DNA from: Shimia ponticola
Lineage (GTDB): Bacteria > Pseudomonadota > Alphaproteobacteria > Rhodobacterales > Rhodobacteraceae
Assembly: GCF_007995215.1 (NCBI RefSeq)
Contig: NZ_VCDK01000005.1
Coordinates: 434,001 to 498,000, forward strand
Direction of reading: 5' to 3'
Length of the DNA: 64,000 nt
Shown: piece by piece, positions 44,982 through 53,523 of the stretch
How positions within the stretch are numbered: position 1 is the stretch's first letter
Layout: every line of letters starts with the position of its first letter
Program-made: the position numbers and the translations under genes
The notes under the pieces: generated by a model
What the model saw: the letters and a program-made list of their open reading frames with translations, nothing else
Told to the model about the DNA's origin: nothing
Database searches by the model: none

Positions 44982-46142
44982 ATGATCTTTGGTCAGACTG
45001 ACGAACATCATATGATCGCCGACACGGTGCGCAGCTTTGTGGAGAAAGAGATTTATCACCACGAAGAGCTTGTCGAACGCACCGGTGAAGTGCCGCATGA
45101 GATCGCGCAGGAGATCAAGCAAAAGACCATCGATCTGGGTTTCTATGCCTGCAACTTTCCCGAAAGCGTCGGCTGTGCAGGTCTGAACCACCTTGAGTTT
45201 GCTCTGGTTGAGCGAGAGCTTGGGCGTGGGTCGATGGCGCTGACGCATTTCTTCGGGCGGCCCCAGAACATCCTGATGGCGTGTGAGGGTGAGCAGGTCG
45301 AACGCTATCTGATGCCTGCTGTGCGCGGCGAGAAGATGGACGCGCTGGCAATGACTGAACCCGGCGCAGGATCAGATGTCCGGGGCATGAAATGCGCGGC
45401 TGTGCGCGATGGCAGCGATTGGGTCGTGAACGGGACCAAACACTTCATCTCGGGTGCGGAACACGCGGACTTTGTTATCGTGTTCATCGCAACGGGGGAG
45501 GATCAGACGCCGAAAGGACCCAAGAAACGTATCACCGCGTTCCTCGTAGACCGAGGACATCCGGGCTTTACCATCCGGGATGGCTACAAGAGCGTCAGCC
45601 ACCGGGGCTACAAGAACATGATCCTTGAATTCGACGATTGCCGCCTGCCTGCCGAGGCAGTGTTGGGCGAGGTCGATGGCGGGTTCGAGGTGATGAACAC
45701 GTGGCTTTACGCGACCCGGATCACCGTTGCCGCCATGAGCGTCGGGCGCGCGCGACGTGTGTTTGACTATGCGCTCGACTATGCCGCCACGCGCGAACAG
45801 TTCGGGCAGAAGATCGGCAAGTTTCAGGGCGTCAGTTTCCAGATCGCTGACATGATCACCGAGATCGATGCCGCAGACTTGCTGACGCTGGCGTCAGCCG
45901 ACCGGCTGGACAAAGGGCTGCCCGCGAACCGCGAGATTGCGAGCGCCAAGCTTTACGCATCCGAGATGCTGGCGCGTGTGACGGATGCCGCCATTCAGAT
46001 CCATGGCGGCATGGGCCTGATGGATGACTACCCGCTGGAGCGTTTCTGGCGTGATGCGCGCGTTGAACGTATCTGGGACGGCACCAGCGAAATCCAGCGC
46101 CACATCATCAGCCGCGATTTGCTGAGGGCGCTGGGTGCGTAA
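44982..46142 (+). CDS. Acyl-CoA dehydrogenase (CaiA/gamma-butyrobetainyl-CoA dehydrogenase-like)
   Basis: 386 residues from ATG 44982, with GAGAGGAAG just upstream. Standard domains: N-terminal helices, AMTEPGAGSDVRGMKCAA (FAD/substrate), ISGAEHADFVIVF and the C-terminal helical domain with HGGMGLMDDYPLERFWRD. At the usual catalytic-Glu site the sequence is IWDGTSEIQR, with Asp in place of Glu. Beside a CoA ligase and a CaiD-like hydratase it probably oxidises gamma-butyrobetainyl-CoA or reduces crotonobetainyl-CoA. A generic branched acyl-CoA is the alternative. Confidence 0.9.
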   Translation: MIFGQTDEHHMIADTVRSFVEKEIYHHEELVERTGEVPHEIAQEIKQKTIDLGFYACNFPESVGCAGLNHLEFALVERELGRGSMALTHFFGRPQNILMACEGEQVERYLMPAVRGEKMDALAMTEPGAGSDVRGMKCAAVRDGSDWVVNGTKHFISGAEHADFVIVFIATGEDQTPKGPKKRITAFLVDRGHPGFTIRDGYKSVSHRGYKNMILEFDDCRLPAEAVLGEVDGGFEVMNTWLYATRITVAAMSVGRARRVFDYALDYAATREQFGQKIGKFQGVSFQIADMITEIDAADLLTLASADRLDKGLPANREIASAKLYASEMLARVTDAAIQIHGGMGLMDDYPLERFWRDARVERIWDGTSEIQRHIISRDLLRALGA

Positions 46143-46145
46143 GGA

Positions 46146-46340
46146 TCACTCAGCCGCGGCTTGGGTCACGCGGGCCATGCGGTCGATTTGCGGGGCCATG
46201 GTGCACCACAGGTCACCATCGGCGACCCAATGGGCGTCGCGGGTCGTGGCTTTGACCACCACGCGGTCATCGCCCAGTTCGACGTGGTCCACGCCAACAA
46301 GTGTCAGGAAAGCGGCCAAGGCGGCGGATGAAATGCACAT
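46146..46340 (-). CDS. Small hypothetical protein in the CoA-ester cluster
   Basis: 64 residues (MCISSAALAAFLTLVGVDHV at the start). AAGGACC lies about nine bases before the ATG. The first 17 residues are hydrophobic, then VELGDDRVVVKATTRDAHWV is beta-like. It sits between the dehydrogenase and ligase genes on the opposite strand. I do not recognise a family; the base composition at third positions looks coding, so it may be real. Confidence 0.5.
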   Translation of the reverse strand: MCISSAALAAFLTLVGVDHVELGDDRVVVKATTRDAHWVADGDLWCTMAPQIDRMARVTQAAAE

Positions 46341-46366
46341 GGATCAAGGTCCTTTTCGGTTGGGGA

Positions 46367-46383
46367 CGTGTGCTGTGCACACG
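46367..46383. promoter_or_regulatory. Palindrome CGTGTGC-TGT-GCACACG
   Basis: Perfect 7-base arms around a 3-base centre lie 27 bases upstream of the small minus-strand gene and about 160 bases before the ligase gene. It could be an operator for either. Confidence 0.35.
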
Positions 46384-46544
46384 GGTCGCCGCGACCTCCC
46401 CAACCGCGGTGCCTGTTTGAAGCTTAGCAGACAAAGGTTGGGTCGAGATTTGTTTTTCGCTGCACTGCAGCATGTTTTGCGATTTGCTCGGCCAAACTGC
46501 CTATTTTCCGGGCAATTCTACTCTGAAATGACGAGATCGACGTG

Positions 46545-48584
46545 ATGAGCCGGGATCTCTCACGGTTTCTTGCGCCTCGGTCGCTGGCAGTCATCGGCGG
46601 CGGTGCGTGGTGCGCGGCCATCGTAGATGCGGCACGGAGGATTGGGTTTTCCGGCACGATCACCCCGGTCCACCCCACGAAGACCGCGGTTGCGGGCCTG
46701 CCCGCCGTTGCCAGTATCGCCGACCTGCCCGAGCCGCCGGATGCCGCCTTTATCGGGGTCAACCGCCACGCGACGATAGAGGTCGTCAAGGACCTCCGCG
46801 CCGCCGGTGCCGGAGGGGGGATTTGTTTTGCCTCCGGGTTTTCCGAGGCCGTGGCCGAGGATGACAGCGCCGGGGATTTGCAGGCGGCGCTTGTGGACGC
46901 CGCCGGTGACATGCCGATCCTTGGCCCCAACTGCTATGGTTTTCTGAACGCGTTGGAGCCATCCGGCCTTTGGCCCGATCAGCACGGCTTGGTCCCGGTT
47001 GAACGTGGTGTGGCGATCCTCAGCCAGTCGTCGAACATCGCAATCAACCTGACCATGCAGCACCGTGGGTTGCCCATCGCCTTTGTCGCGACGCTGGGAA
47101 ATCAGGCACAAACGACCCAAGCCGGGCTTGCGCATCACTTGCTTGATGACCCACGCATCACCGCCCTTGGGTTCTATGTCGAGGGTTTCGGCGACCTGCG
47201 CGCGTGGGAAGCGCTGGCGCAAAAGGCGCACGCGCGGGGCATCCCCTTGGTCGCCCTGAAATCTGGCCGCTCCGAGCAGGCGCAGGCAGCGACAGTGTCA
47301 CACACGGCGTCACTGGCCGGAGCAGATGCTGGCGCTCAGGCGTTTATGGAGCGATTGGGGATTGCACGCGTCCGGTCGATCCCCGCGTTTCTTGAGGCGC
47401 TGAAGCTGGGGCACATGTTCGGACGTCTACCCGATGCCCGGATTGCGACGATTTCCAGCTCGGGGGGTGAAGCCTCTTTGGCGGCGGACACCGCACATGG
47501 GTCGCGCGTAACCTTCCCGGCTTTGACCGCGCCGCAGGAAACCGCGCTGAGGGATGCACTGGGTCCGATGGTGGCACTGGCCAATCCGCTGGACTACCAC
47601 ACCTATATTTGGCGCAACGAGGCCGCAATGACGCGCGCGTGGTCCGCGATGGCGGATCCTGGCATTGATCTGATTGGCTTGATCCTCGACTACCCGCGTG
47701 CAGATCGCTGCGATCCTGTGGATTGGGAGATTGCCACGCGGGCTGCCATCGGCGCAGCAGCACAGACAGGGGCGCGCTATGCATTGGTAGCTTCAATGCC
47801 AGAGCTGTTGCCAGAAGCCACCGCGCGGCACCTGATGGATCATGGCGTGTTGCCACTGCACGGGTTGGATCATGCGATTGAGGCAATTGAAGCGATGAGC
47901 GGCGATGTACCAGATGCACAGCCACCAGTCGCTCTCTCCGGTTCGGACGCCGAAACCGAAGAGTTCACGGAAGCCGCGGCAAAAGACGCCCTGAGGCGTT
48001 TTGGTCTGTCAGCACCAAAGGGCGATTTCGCCACCAAGGCCACCGCAGTTGACGTCGCCCAAGCCGTCGGCTTTCCCGTCGCGATCAAGGTGCAAGGGTT
48101 GGCCCACAAGACCGGGGCAGGCGGCTTGGCCTTGGGTTTGACCTCCGTAGAAGAGGTTCAGGCGGCCTTGTCCGAACTTGCTGATGGTCCGCTGTGGATC
48201 GAACAGATGATCCCAGCCCCGCTGGTCGAATTGCTGGTCGGCATCACGCGCGACCCGGCGCATGGTTTCCTACTGACACTGGCAGCTGGCGGGACTTTGA
48301 CGGAACTGTTGGATGACAGTCAGACACTTTTGCTGCCTGCGCCGCGCGCCTCGGTTGAACAGGCTTTGTTCAAGTTGAAACTGGCACCGCGCCTCACGGG
48401 GTATCGCGGCTCACCTCCAGTCGATTTGACCGCAACCTTGGACGCCATTGACGCCATTCAAGCCTACGCGCTGGACAACTCCGCCACCCTGCACGAACTT
48501 GAAGTGAACCCTTTGATCCTGACCCAAGACGCGGCCATTGCCGCCGATGCCCTGATCCGAAAGGCCCCAGATGTCCCCGATTAA
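46545..48584 (+). CDS. Acetate-CoA-ligase-family (NDP-forming type) acyl-CoA synthetase
   Basis: 679 residues from ATG 46545 (a GTG at 46542 directly precedes it). Domains: CoA-binding Rossmann (RSLAVIGGGAWCAAI, about 15-130), succinyl-CoA-ligase-like flavodoxin part (about 150-440, GVAILSQSSNIAINLT, ATISSSGGEASL) and a C-terminal ATP-grasp (about 480-679, VAIKVQGLAHKTGAGGLALGL). It forms an acyl-CoA with ATP. In this cluster the acid may be carnitine or gamma-butyrobetaine. Its 3' end overlaps the hydratase gene by 14 bases. Confidence 0.9.
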   Translation: MSRDLSRFLAPRSLAVIGGGAWCAAIVDAARRIGFSGTITPVHPTKTAVAGLPAVASIADLPEPPDAAFIGVNRHATIEVVKDLRAAGAGGGICFASGFSEAVAEDDSAGDLQAALVDAAGDMPILGPNCYGFLNALEPSGLWPDQHGLVPVERGVAILSQSSNIAINLTMQHRGLPIAFVATLGNQAQTTQAGLAHHLLDDPRITALGFYVEGFGDLRAWEALAQKAHARGIPLVALKSGRSEQAQAATVSHTASLAGADAGAQAFMERLGIARVRSIPAFLEALKLGHMFGRLPDARIATISSSGGEASLAADTAHGSRVTFPALTAPQETALRDALGPMVALANPLDYHTYIWRNEAAMTRAWSAMADPGIDLIGLILDYPRADRCDPVDWEIATRAAIGAAAQTGARYALVASMPELLPEATARHLMDHGVLPLHGLDHAIEAIEAMSGDVPDAQPPVALSGSDAETEEFTEAAAKDALRRFGLSAPKGDFATKATAVDVAQAVGFPVAIKVQGLAHKTGAGGLALGLTSVEEVQAALSELADGPLWIEQMIPAPLVELLVGITRDPAHGFLLTLAAGGTLTELLDDSQTLLLPAPRASVEQALFKLKLAPRLTGYRGSPPVDLTATLDAIDAIQAYALDNSATLHELEVNPLILTQDAAIAADALIRKAPDVPD

Positions 48585-49350
48585 AACCCGCCGCGACGGC
48601 GCGATCCTCGAAGTCACACTGGACCGGCCCAAGGCAAATGCCATCGACCTCGCCACCAGCCGGATCATGGGCGACACCTTCGCGGCCTTCCGGGATGACC
48701 CAGACCTTCGTGTGGCGATTATCACAGGCGCAGGTGAGAAGTTCTTTTGCCCCGGCTGGGACCTGAAAGCCGCCGCTGATGGCGATGCCGTAGATGGGGA
48801 TTATGGCGTTGGCGGGTTCGGCGGGTTGCAAGAACTGCGCGACATGAACAAGCCGGTGATTGCCGCTGTGAACGGCATCGCATGTGGGGGCGGGCTGGAG
48901 CTCGCGCTGAGCGCTGACATCATCCTAGCCGCCGACCACGCCACCTTTGCCCTTCCGGAAATCCGCTCTGGTACAGTGGCGGACGCAGCCAGTGTGAAGC
49001 TGCCCAAGCGCATTCCCTATCATATCGCGATGGAGTTGCTGCTGACGGGGCGCTGGTTTGATGTTGATGAGGCCAAGGCGTGGGGCCTGATCAATCACAG
49101 CTACCCCGGCGACCAGCTTATGGATCAGGCGTGGGAGATGGCGCGCCTGCTCGCCTCTGGTCCGCCTCTGGTTTACGCAGCGATCAAGGAAGTCGTCCGT
49201 GACGCTGAGGACAGCAAGTTTCAAGATGCCATGAACCGGATCACACAGCGGCAATTGCGGACGGTGGATGTCCTCTATGCTTCGGAAGATCAGATGGAAG
49301 GCGCGCGCGCCTTTGCCGAAAAACGCGATCCTGTGTGGAAAGGTCGCTAG
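48571..49350 (+). CDS. caiD: Enoyl-CoA hydratase, carnitinyl-CoA dehydratase (CaiD)-like
   Basis: 259 residues. Crotonase fold: oxyanion-hole segments KFFCPGWDLKAAADGD and NGIACGGGLELALSAD, then ALPEIRSGTVADAAS. The GWDLKA and PEI-SGTVAD forms match CaiD-type proteins, which interconvert carnitinyl-CoA and crotonobetainyl-CoA. The start lies within the ligase gene, so translation is coupled. Together with the dehydrogenase and ligase it completes a Cai-like set. Confidence 0.9.
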   Translation: MSPIKTRRDGAILEVTLDRPKANAIDLATSRIMGDTFAAFRDDPDLRVAIITGAGEKFFCPGWDLKAAADGDAVDGDYGVGGFGGLQELRDMNKPVIAAVNGIACGGGLELALSADIILAADHATFALPEIRSGTVADAASVKLPKRIPYHIAMELLLTGRWFDVDEAKAWGLINHSYPGDQLMDQAWEMARLLASGPPLVYAAIKEVVRDAEDSKFQDAMNRITQRQLRTVDVLYASEDQMEGARAFAEKRDPVWKGR

Positions 49351-49432
49351 CGCCGTGAATTGGCGCGCGGCTTAGGGATTTGTTTCCGGAATCGCAGGCA
49401 AGAGACCCGTGTCGATAAATGCGGTGTCGGGT

Positions 49433-50287
49433 ATGCGGTTTCTGATTTTTCTTCTGGTGTTTGGTTGGGGAATAGGCCCGGTCCATTCAGACCCTTTGGG
49501 CGACGTTCAGGATCGGCTTGTCCATCGTCACGGCGGGGCGGATCGCGAATACTATCTGTACGAACCCGAGGGCCTGACCTCTGGCGCGCCGCTCGTGATC
49601 GCGCTGCACGGATTGGGCGGTCGTGCCGAGCGGCTGCGCTATGGCACCCATTTGAATGCGCTTGCGGATCAGCATGGGTTTGCCGTGGCCTATCCGCAGG
49701 GCGCGGAGGTTCGGCCGACAACCAGTTATTGGAATGCCGCGCCGGAACCTGTGGGGTCCGATGATGTCGGCTTCCTTACGTCGCTTGTCTCCGTGCTGGA
49801 GCATCGTCGCGGCTATGACCCCGCGCAGACCTATGTCGTCGGAATCTCGAACGGCGGGGTCATGGCTTATGATATGGCCTGCCGCGCGCCGATGGTGTTC
49901 GAGGCCATTGCCGTAATCGCCGGAACCATGAGCGGAGCGGATTGGCAGCACTGCGACCCAAGCCGTGCGACGCCGGTTCTGCATGTTCACGGCACCGAGG
50001 ACGAGCTGATCCCATGGGAAGGCGAGACCCATTGGCTCGGACCCGGTGATGCAACCCCGGCAATACCCGAGGTGGTGCAATTCTGGGCGGCACGCAACGG
50101 TGCGGATACGGTGCAGGTGGACCGTGATCTGCCTGGGGCGGTCCGATTCCGCTATGGCAGCACGCGCCAAGACGATCTGGTATGGTTTCTTCAGATGGAT
50201 GGCTTTGGCCACGATCTGCCCAATCTGACCAACGCGGGCTTTCGCGCCGTCGACGTCGCGTGGGAGTTCTTTCGCCTCCGCCCCTAG
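49433..50287 (+). CDS. Secreted alpha/beta-hydrolase esterase (LpqC/PHB-depolymerase-like)
   Basis: 284 residues from ATG 49433; a GTG at 49409 would add eight residues before the signal peptide (MRFLIFLLVFGWGIGPVHS). The nucleophile is in GISNGGVMAY (GxSxG, about 139), oxyanion region ALHGLGGRAERL, Asp in HGTEDELIPW and His in DGFGHDLP. Members cleave feruloyl esters or short polyhydroxyalkanoate esters. It overlaps the convergent methyltransferase by four bases. Confidence 0.88.
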   Translation: MRFLIFLLVFGWGIGPVHSDPLGDVQDRLVHRHGGADREYYLYEPEGLTSGAPLVIALHGLGGRAERLRYGTHLNALADQHGFAVAYPQGAEVRPTTSYWNAAPEPVGSDDVGFLTSLVSVLEHRRGYDPAQTYVVGISNGGVMAYDMACRAPMVFEAIAVIAGTMSGADWQHCDPSRATPVLHVHGTEDELIPWEGETHWLGPGDATPAIPEVVQFWAARNGADTVQVDRDLPGAVRFRYGSTRQDDLVWFLQMDGFGHDLPNLTNAGFRAVDVAWEFFRLRP

Positions 50288-50910
50288 GACGGGCGCAAAG
50301 TCACGATCAAGGCTTTGTCCGCGGCATGCTCATGTTCCGCCCCCGGGCCATAGATCGGGACCTGCCGCATCTGGATATGCCTGATGCGGTTGCGATGGCT
50401 GTCCAAAAAGGCTTCGAATCCAGCGGCTTCCCAATGCTGCGTGTTCACGGAAATCACGATTGGGCCACCGGGTTTGGTGACGCGCAAGACTTCGTTCAGT
50501 GCCTGCGGCCCGACATGGCCCAGCGTGAAGGTCCCTGCGCTGACCGCGCCGGAGTAATGATTGTCGGGTGTTGGCAAGCCAGCCAGAATATCGCTTTGAA
50601 ACAGGTGAGCATAGACGCCCTTGGCCCGGGCGACGGCCAGCATCTCTGCCGAAATATCGGTCCCGTCAATCCCGCTGATCCCACGCGCCGATAGCGCCTC
50701 TGCCACCAGCCCGGTGCCTGCACCGATGTCCAGAACAGGGCCGGACCCCTCGGCCGCATGGAAAGCCTCTGCCACATGGTCATGCAATTGATAGCCATGG
50801 GTGGAGGCAAAACCGTTGTCATAGGTCGCGGCCCAATCGGCATAAAGCCGTTGCACCGCCTCCGGCGAATTCAGGGCATAAGCGCCCTCAAGATCGGGAT
50901 CATCAGCCAT
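50284..50910 (-). CDS. Class I SAM-dependent methyltransferase
   Basis: 208 residues from ATG 50910 (MADDPDLEGAYALNSPE). Motif I is VLDIGAGTGLVAEAL (about 66-80), followed by GTDISAEMLAVARAK and LRVTKPGGPIVISV. It resembles UbiE/Williams-Beuren-type methyltransferases. It follows paaE by 11 bases on the same strand, so may be co-transcribed, but no phenylacetate step needs it. Substrate unknown. Confidence 0.87.
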   Translation of the reverse strand: MADDPDLEGAYALNSPEAVQRLYADWAATYDNGFASTHGYQLHDHVAEAFHAAEGSGPVLDIGAGTGLVAEALSARGISGIDGTDISAEMLAVARAKGVYAHLFQSDILAGLPTPDNHYSGAVSAGTFTLGHVGPQALNEVLRVTKPGGPIVISVNTQHWEAAGFEAFLDSHRNRIRHIQMRQVPIYGPGAEHEHAADKALIVTLRPS

Positions 50911-50921
50911 CGGGGTAAAGG

Positions 50922-51962
50922 CTACATGGCATCGAAATCCAACACCAGACGTTTGCCGACCGGTCGCGCCTGACAGGCCAGAACAAACCCTGCCTTGGTT
51001 TCCCAAGGCTCAAGTGAATAGTTCACATCCATGGTCGCCTTGCCCTCGACAACCTTGCAGCGGCAGGTCGAACACATGCCCCCTGCGCATGAATAGGGAA
51101 GCTCCAGCCCGCGCGCCGCAGCCGCATCCAGCACCGTCTGATCTGTGATCGGAACGGTCAGGCGCGCCCCGTCGAGAATGATCTCGACCTCCGCGCCTTT
51201 GGGCGGTGGTGCGGGCGTCCGTTTTGACGTTGCCCCTGAAGCAGGTGTGAATCGTTCGTCGTGAAGGCGGTCTTCCGGAACGCCCATGGAGGTCAAAGCC
51301 GCGCGCCCCGTTTCGATCATGTCGCCTGGTCCGCAAAAGAATACGCCATCCGCAGCGTGCGGATTGATTAGCCTCGCATCGGTCAAAGCCTGCACCTTCT
51401 CCGCGTCGATGCGGCCAGATGTAATCGGAGCCTCGCCCGTGTCACGTGACAGAACATGGATCAGAGTAAACCTGCCCAGATAGCGGTCTTTCAGACGTTG
51501 CATGTCCTCACCCAGCATGACGCCGCTGGCATAGCGATTGCCAAGGATCAACGTGACGTCGCCGCCTTCGGCAAGCGCCTCGGCCGCCAGCCCCACCATG
51601 GGTGTCACGCCCGAACCCGCCGCAATCAGCAGAAGGTTGCGCGCACTCTTGCGTGTGAACCGACCCATCGGGGCCATGACATCCAGCGTATCGCCAGCTT
51701 GCAGGCCCATCGCAAACTCTGAAAAAGCGCCGCCGGGGACCCGTTTCACCCCCACGGACAATCCATCCCCCGGCGCGCAGGCGATTGAATAAGACCGGCG
51801 GGTATCTTTGCCGTCGATACGCGCCCGCAATGTCAGGTATTGCCCAGCCTCAAAGGCAAAGGTTTCGGCAAGCTCTGTAGGGACGTCGAATGATAACAAA
51901 ACCGCGTCGCCCGGTTCCCTACGAACATCACGCAGTGTCAGGGAATGAAACCCACCGGCCAT
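50922..51962 (-). CDS. paaE: Phenylacetyl-CoA epoxidase reductase subunit PaaE (PaaK)
   Basis: 346 residues from ATG 51962. An N-terminal ferredoxin-NADP reductase module (RRSYSIACAPGDG for FAD, LLLIAAGSGVTPMVGLA for NADPH) is followed by a plant-type 2Fe-2S domain with CAGGMCSTCRCKV and a distal Cys in VLACQARP. It passes electrons from NADPH to the diiron PaaA subunit. It is the last paa gene of the run, 11 bases after paaD. Confidence 0.96.
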   Translation of the reverse strand: MAGGFHSLTLRDVRREPGDAVLLSFDVPTELAETFAFEAGQYLTLRARIDGKDTRRSYSIACAPGDGLSVGVKRVPGGAFSEFAMGLQAGDTLDVMAPMGRFTRKSARNLLLIAAGSGVTPMVGLAAEALAEGGDVTLILGNRYASGVMLGEDMQRLKDRYLGRFTLIHVLSRDTGEAPITSGRIDAEKVQALTDARLINPHAADGVFFCGPGDMIETGRAALTSMGVPEDRLHDERFTPASGATSKRTPAPPPKGAEVEIILDGARLTVPITDQTVLDAAAARGLELPYSCAGGMCSTCRCKVVEGKATMDVNYSLEPWETKAGFVLACQARPVGKRLVLDFDAM

Positions 51963-51972
51963 CAGACGCCCC

Positions 51973-52461
51973 CTAGATACATTTGAAATAGTCAAAAGGC
52001 TCAGCGCAGGACCGGCACTGGTATTGGGCTTTGCAGGCGGTTGAGCCGAATTCCGAAATCTTGGCCGTGTCGTCCGACCCACATTGCGGGCAGGCAACTA
52101 CAGGGCTGTCGAACAGGCTGCCCTTGCCGCCGGATGCAGGCGGGGCAATGCCGTAGGCGCGCAGTTTTTCGCGGCCTGCGTCGGTGATCCAGTCAGTGGT
52201 CCAAGCGGGTGTCAGGATGCGTTCGGTGCGCGCGTCAAAGCCGGCGTCACGCAGGGCGGTTTCAACAGCGAGTTCAATCGCCAGAACAGCCGGACAACCG
52301 GAATAAGTCGGCGCAACTCCGGCGGTGGCGACACCGTCTTCGACCCGCACCCAGCGCAGGATGCCAAGGTCGGCGACGGTCACACAGGGGACTTCGGGGT
52401 CAGGTACGGCTGCCGCCGCGGCCCAAGCCCGCGCCTGATCCAGATCGAGAACTTCTACCAT
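51973..52461 (-). CDS. paaD: Phenylacetyl-CoA epoxidase-associated protein PaaD
   Basis: 162 residues from ATG 52461. The N-terminal DUF59/MIP18 domain (VPDPEVPCVTVADLGILRWV, APTYSGCPAVLAIE) is followed by a C-terminal zinc-ribbon-like part (VACPQCGSDDTAKIS, CKAQYQCRSC). PaaD is thought to help iron centre assembly of the epoxidase. The start overlaps paaC by seven bases. Confidence 0.96.
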   Translation of the reverse strand: MVEVLDLDQARAWAAAAAVPDPEVPCVTVADLGILRWVRVEDGVATAGVAPTYSGCPAVLAIELAVETALRDAGFDARTERILTPAWTTDWITDAGREKLRAYGIAPPASGGKGSLFDSPVVACPQCGSDDTAKISEFGSTACKAQYQCRSCAEPFDYFKCI

Positions 52462-53174
52462 GTGGCCCCCGGATGGGCGCGGTGCAGGATCTGCATCGTT
52501 GCCAGCATATGACCCAATCCTTCGCCATGAATGCCCTGCCGCCCGCCTGTTTGCATGAACACGTCGTTGGGCCAGTCCAGCATCGCTTCGGTGAACACGG
52601 GTTTCAGCCGCGCCTCCCATGCGCCTTGCAGGGCGACCCGGTTGGGCAATTCGCTGTAGCTGGGTTCAAACATCTCGCCCGTGTAACGATGGAGCGCGTT
52701 TACAGCGGCACGCATGCGGCGCGCGCTTTCCTCTGTTCCATCGCCCAGCCGGATGACCCATTCGGCAGAGTGGCGGATATGATACCCCATCTCCTTGACC
52801 GCTTTGCCAGCCACCCCGCGCACGATGTCATCGGTATGATCCAAGGCCTGTTGCCAATAAAGCTCCATGAAAGCCGCGAAATAAAGCTGCCGCAGCATTG
52901 TATGTGCGAAATCGCCATTCGGGCGCTCAACCAACAAACAGTTCCGATAGACCCGTGCATCGCGCAGATAAGCCAGATCATCCTCTGTCCGGCCCGCGCC
53001 CTCCAGCTTGCCAGCATGATCAAAAAGAGTTCGCGCCGTCCCGATCAGATCGAGCGCAAGGTTGGGCAGCGCCAGATCTTCTTCCAGCATCGGCGCATGC
53101 CCGCACCATTCGCTCAGCCGATGGCCCAAAACCAGGTGGTCATCCGCCAGTTCTAGCAAACCTTCCCATAGCAT
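52455..53174 (-). CDS. paaC: Phenylacetyl-CoA epoxidase structural subunit PaaC
   Basis: 239 residues from ATG 53174, whose A overlaps the paaB stop (TGATG). The ferritin-like four-helix protein (LGHRLSEWCGHAPMLEEDLA, LYFAAFMELYWQQAL, KEMGYHIRHSAEWVIRLGDG) scaffolds PaaA. Length and gene order are standard. Confidence 0.96.
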   Translation of the reverse strand: MLWEGLLELADDHLVLGHRLSEWCGHAPMLEEDLALPNLALDLIGTARTLFDHAGKLEGAGRTEDDLAYLRDARVYRNCLLVERPNGDFAHTMLRQLYFAAFMELYWQQALDHTDDIVRGVAGKAVKEMGYHIRHSAEWVIRLGDGTEESARRMRAAVNALHRYTGEMFEPSYSELPNRVALQGAWEARLKPVFTEAMLDWPNDVFMQTGGRQGIHGEGLGHMLATMQILHRAHPGATW

Positions 53175-53455
53175 CACATATGACCCACGTCGTCCGGGAT
53201 GTCGTAGAATGTGGGATGGCGATACACCTTGTCGCCAGCGGGGTCATAGTTCTCGGCTGCCTGATCCGGGTCTGCCGCCACGATGTCGGCTGACCTCACC
53301 ACCCAGATCGAAGTCCCTTCTCCACGACGCGTGTAGACGTCCCGCGCTGCCTGTACGGCCATCACTTCATCCGCCGCATGGAGCGACCCCACATGCTTAT
53401 GAGCCAGCCCATTTCGGGGGCGAATGAAGACTTCCCAAAGGGGGATCTCGGTCAT
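53174..53455 (-). CDS. paaB: Phenylacetyl-CoA epoxidase subunit PaaB
   Basis: 93 residues from ATG 53455 (MTEIPLWEVFIRPRNGLAHK). The conserved HVGSLHAADEVMAVQAARDVY and YTRRGEGTSIWVV are PaaB signatures. PaaB bridges PaaAC heterodimers in the epoxidase complex. It is 67 bases after paaA; that gap holds two strong hairpins. Confidence 0.96.
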   Translation of the reverse strand: MTEIPLWEVFIRPRNGLAHKHVGSLHAADEVMAVQAARDVYTRRGEGTSIWVVRSADIVAADPDQAAENYDPAGDKVYRHPTFYDIPDDVGHM

Positions 53456-53489
53456 CGCATCATCTTCTTGCTTCAATAACTTCGGGGGA

Positions 53490-53523
53490 GCCCCTCCCAC
53501 AGGAGGGGCGGGGGCAGCGCCCC
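53490..53523 (-). repeat. Intercistronic hairpins between paaA and paaB
   Basis: GCCCCTCC (53490-53497) pairs with GGAGGGGC (53502-53509), an 8-bp stem with a 4-nt loop; a second short palindrome GGGGCAGCGCCCC lies beside it up to the paaA stop. Placed within an operon without a U-tract, this may set the paaA:paaB mRNA ratio, or be a copy of a dispersed palindromic repeat. Confidence 0.55.
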
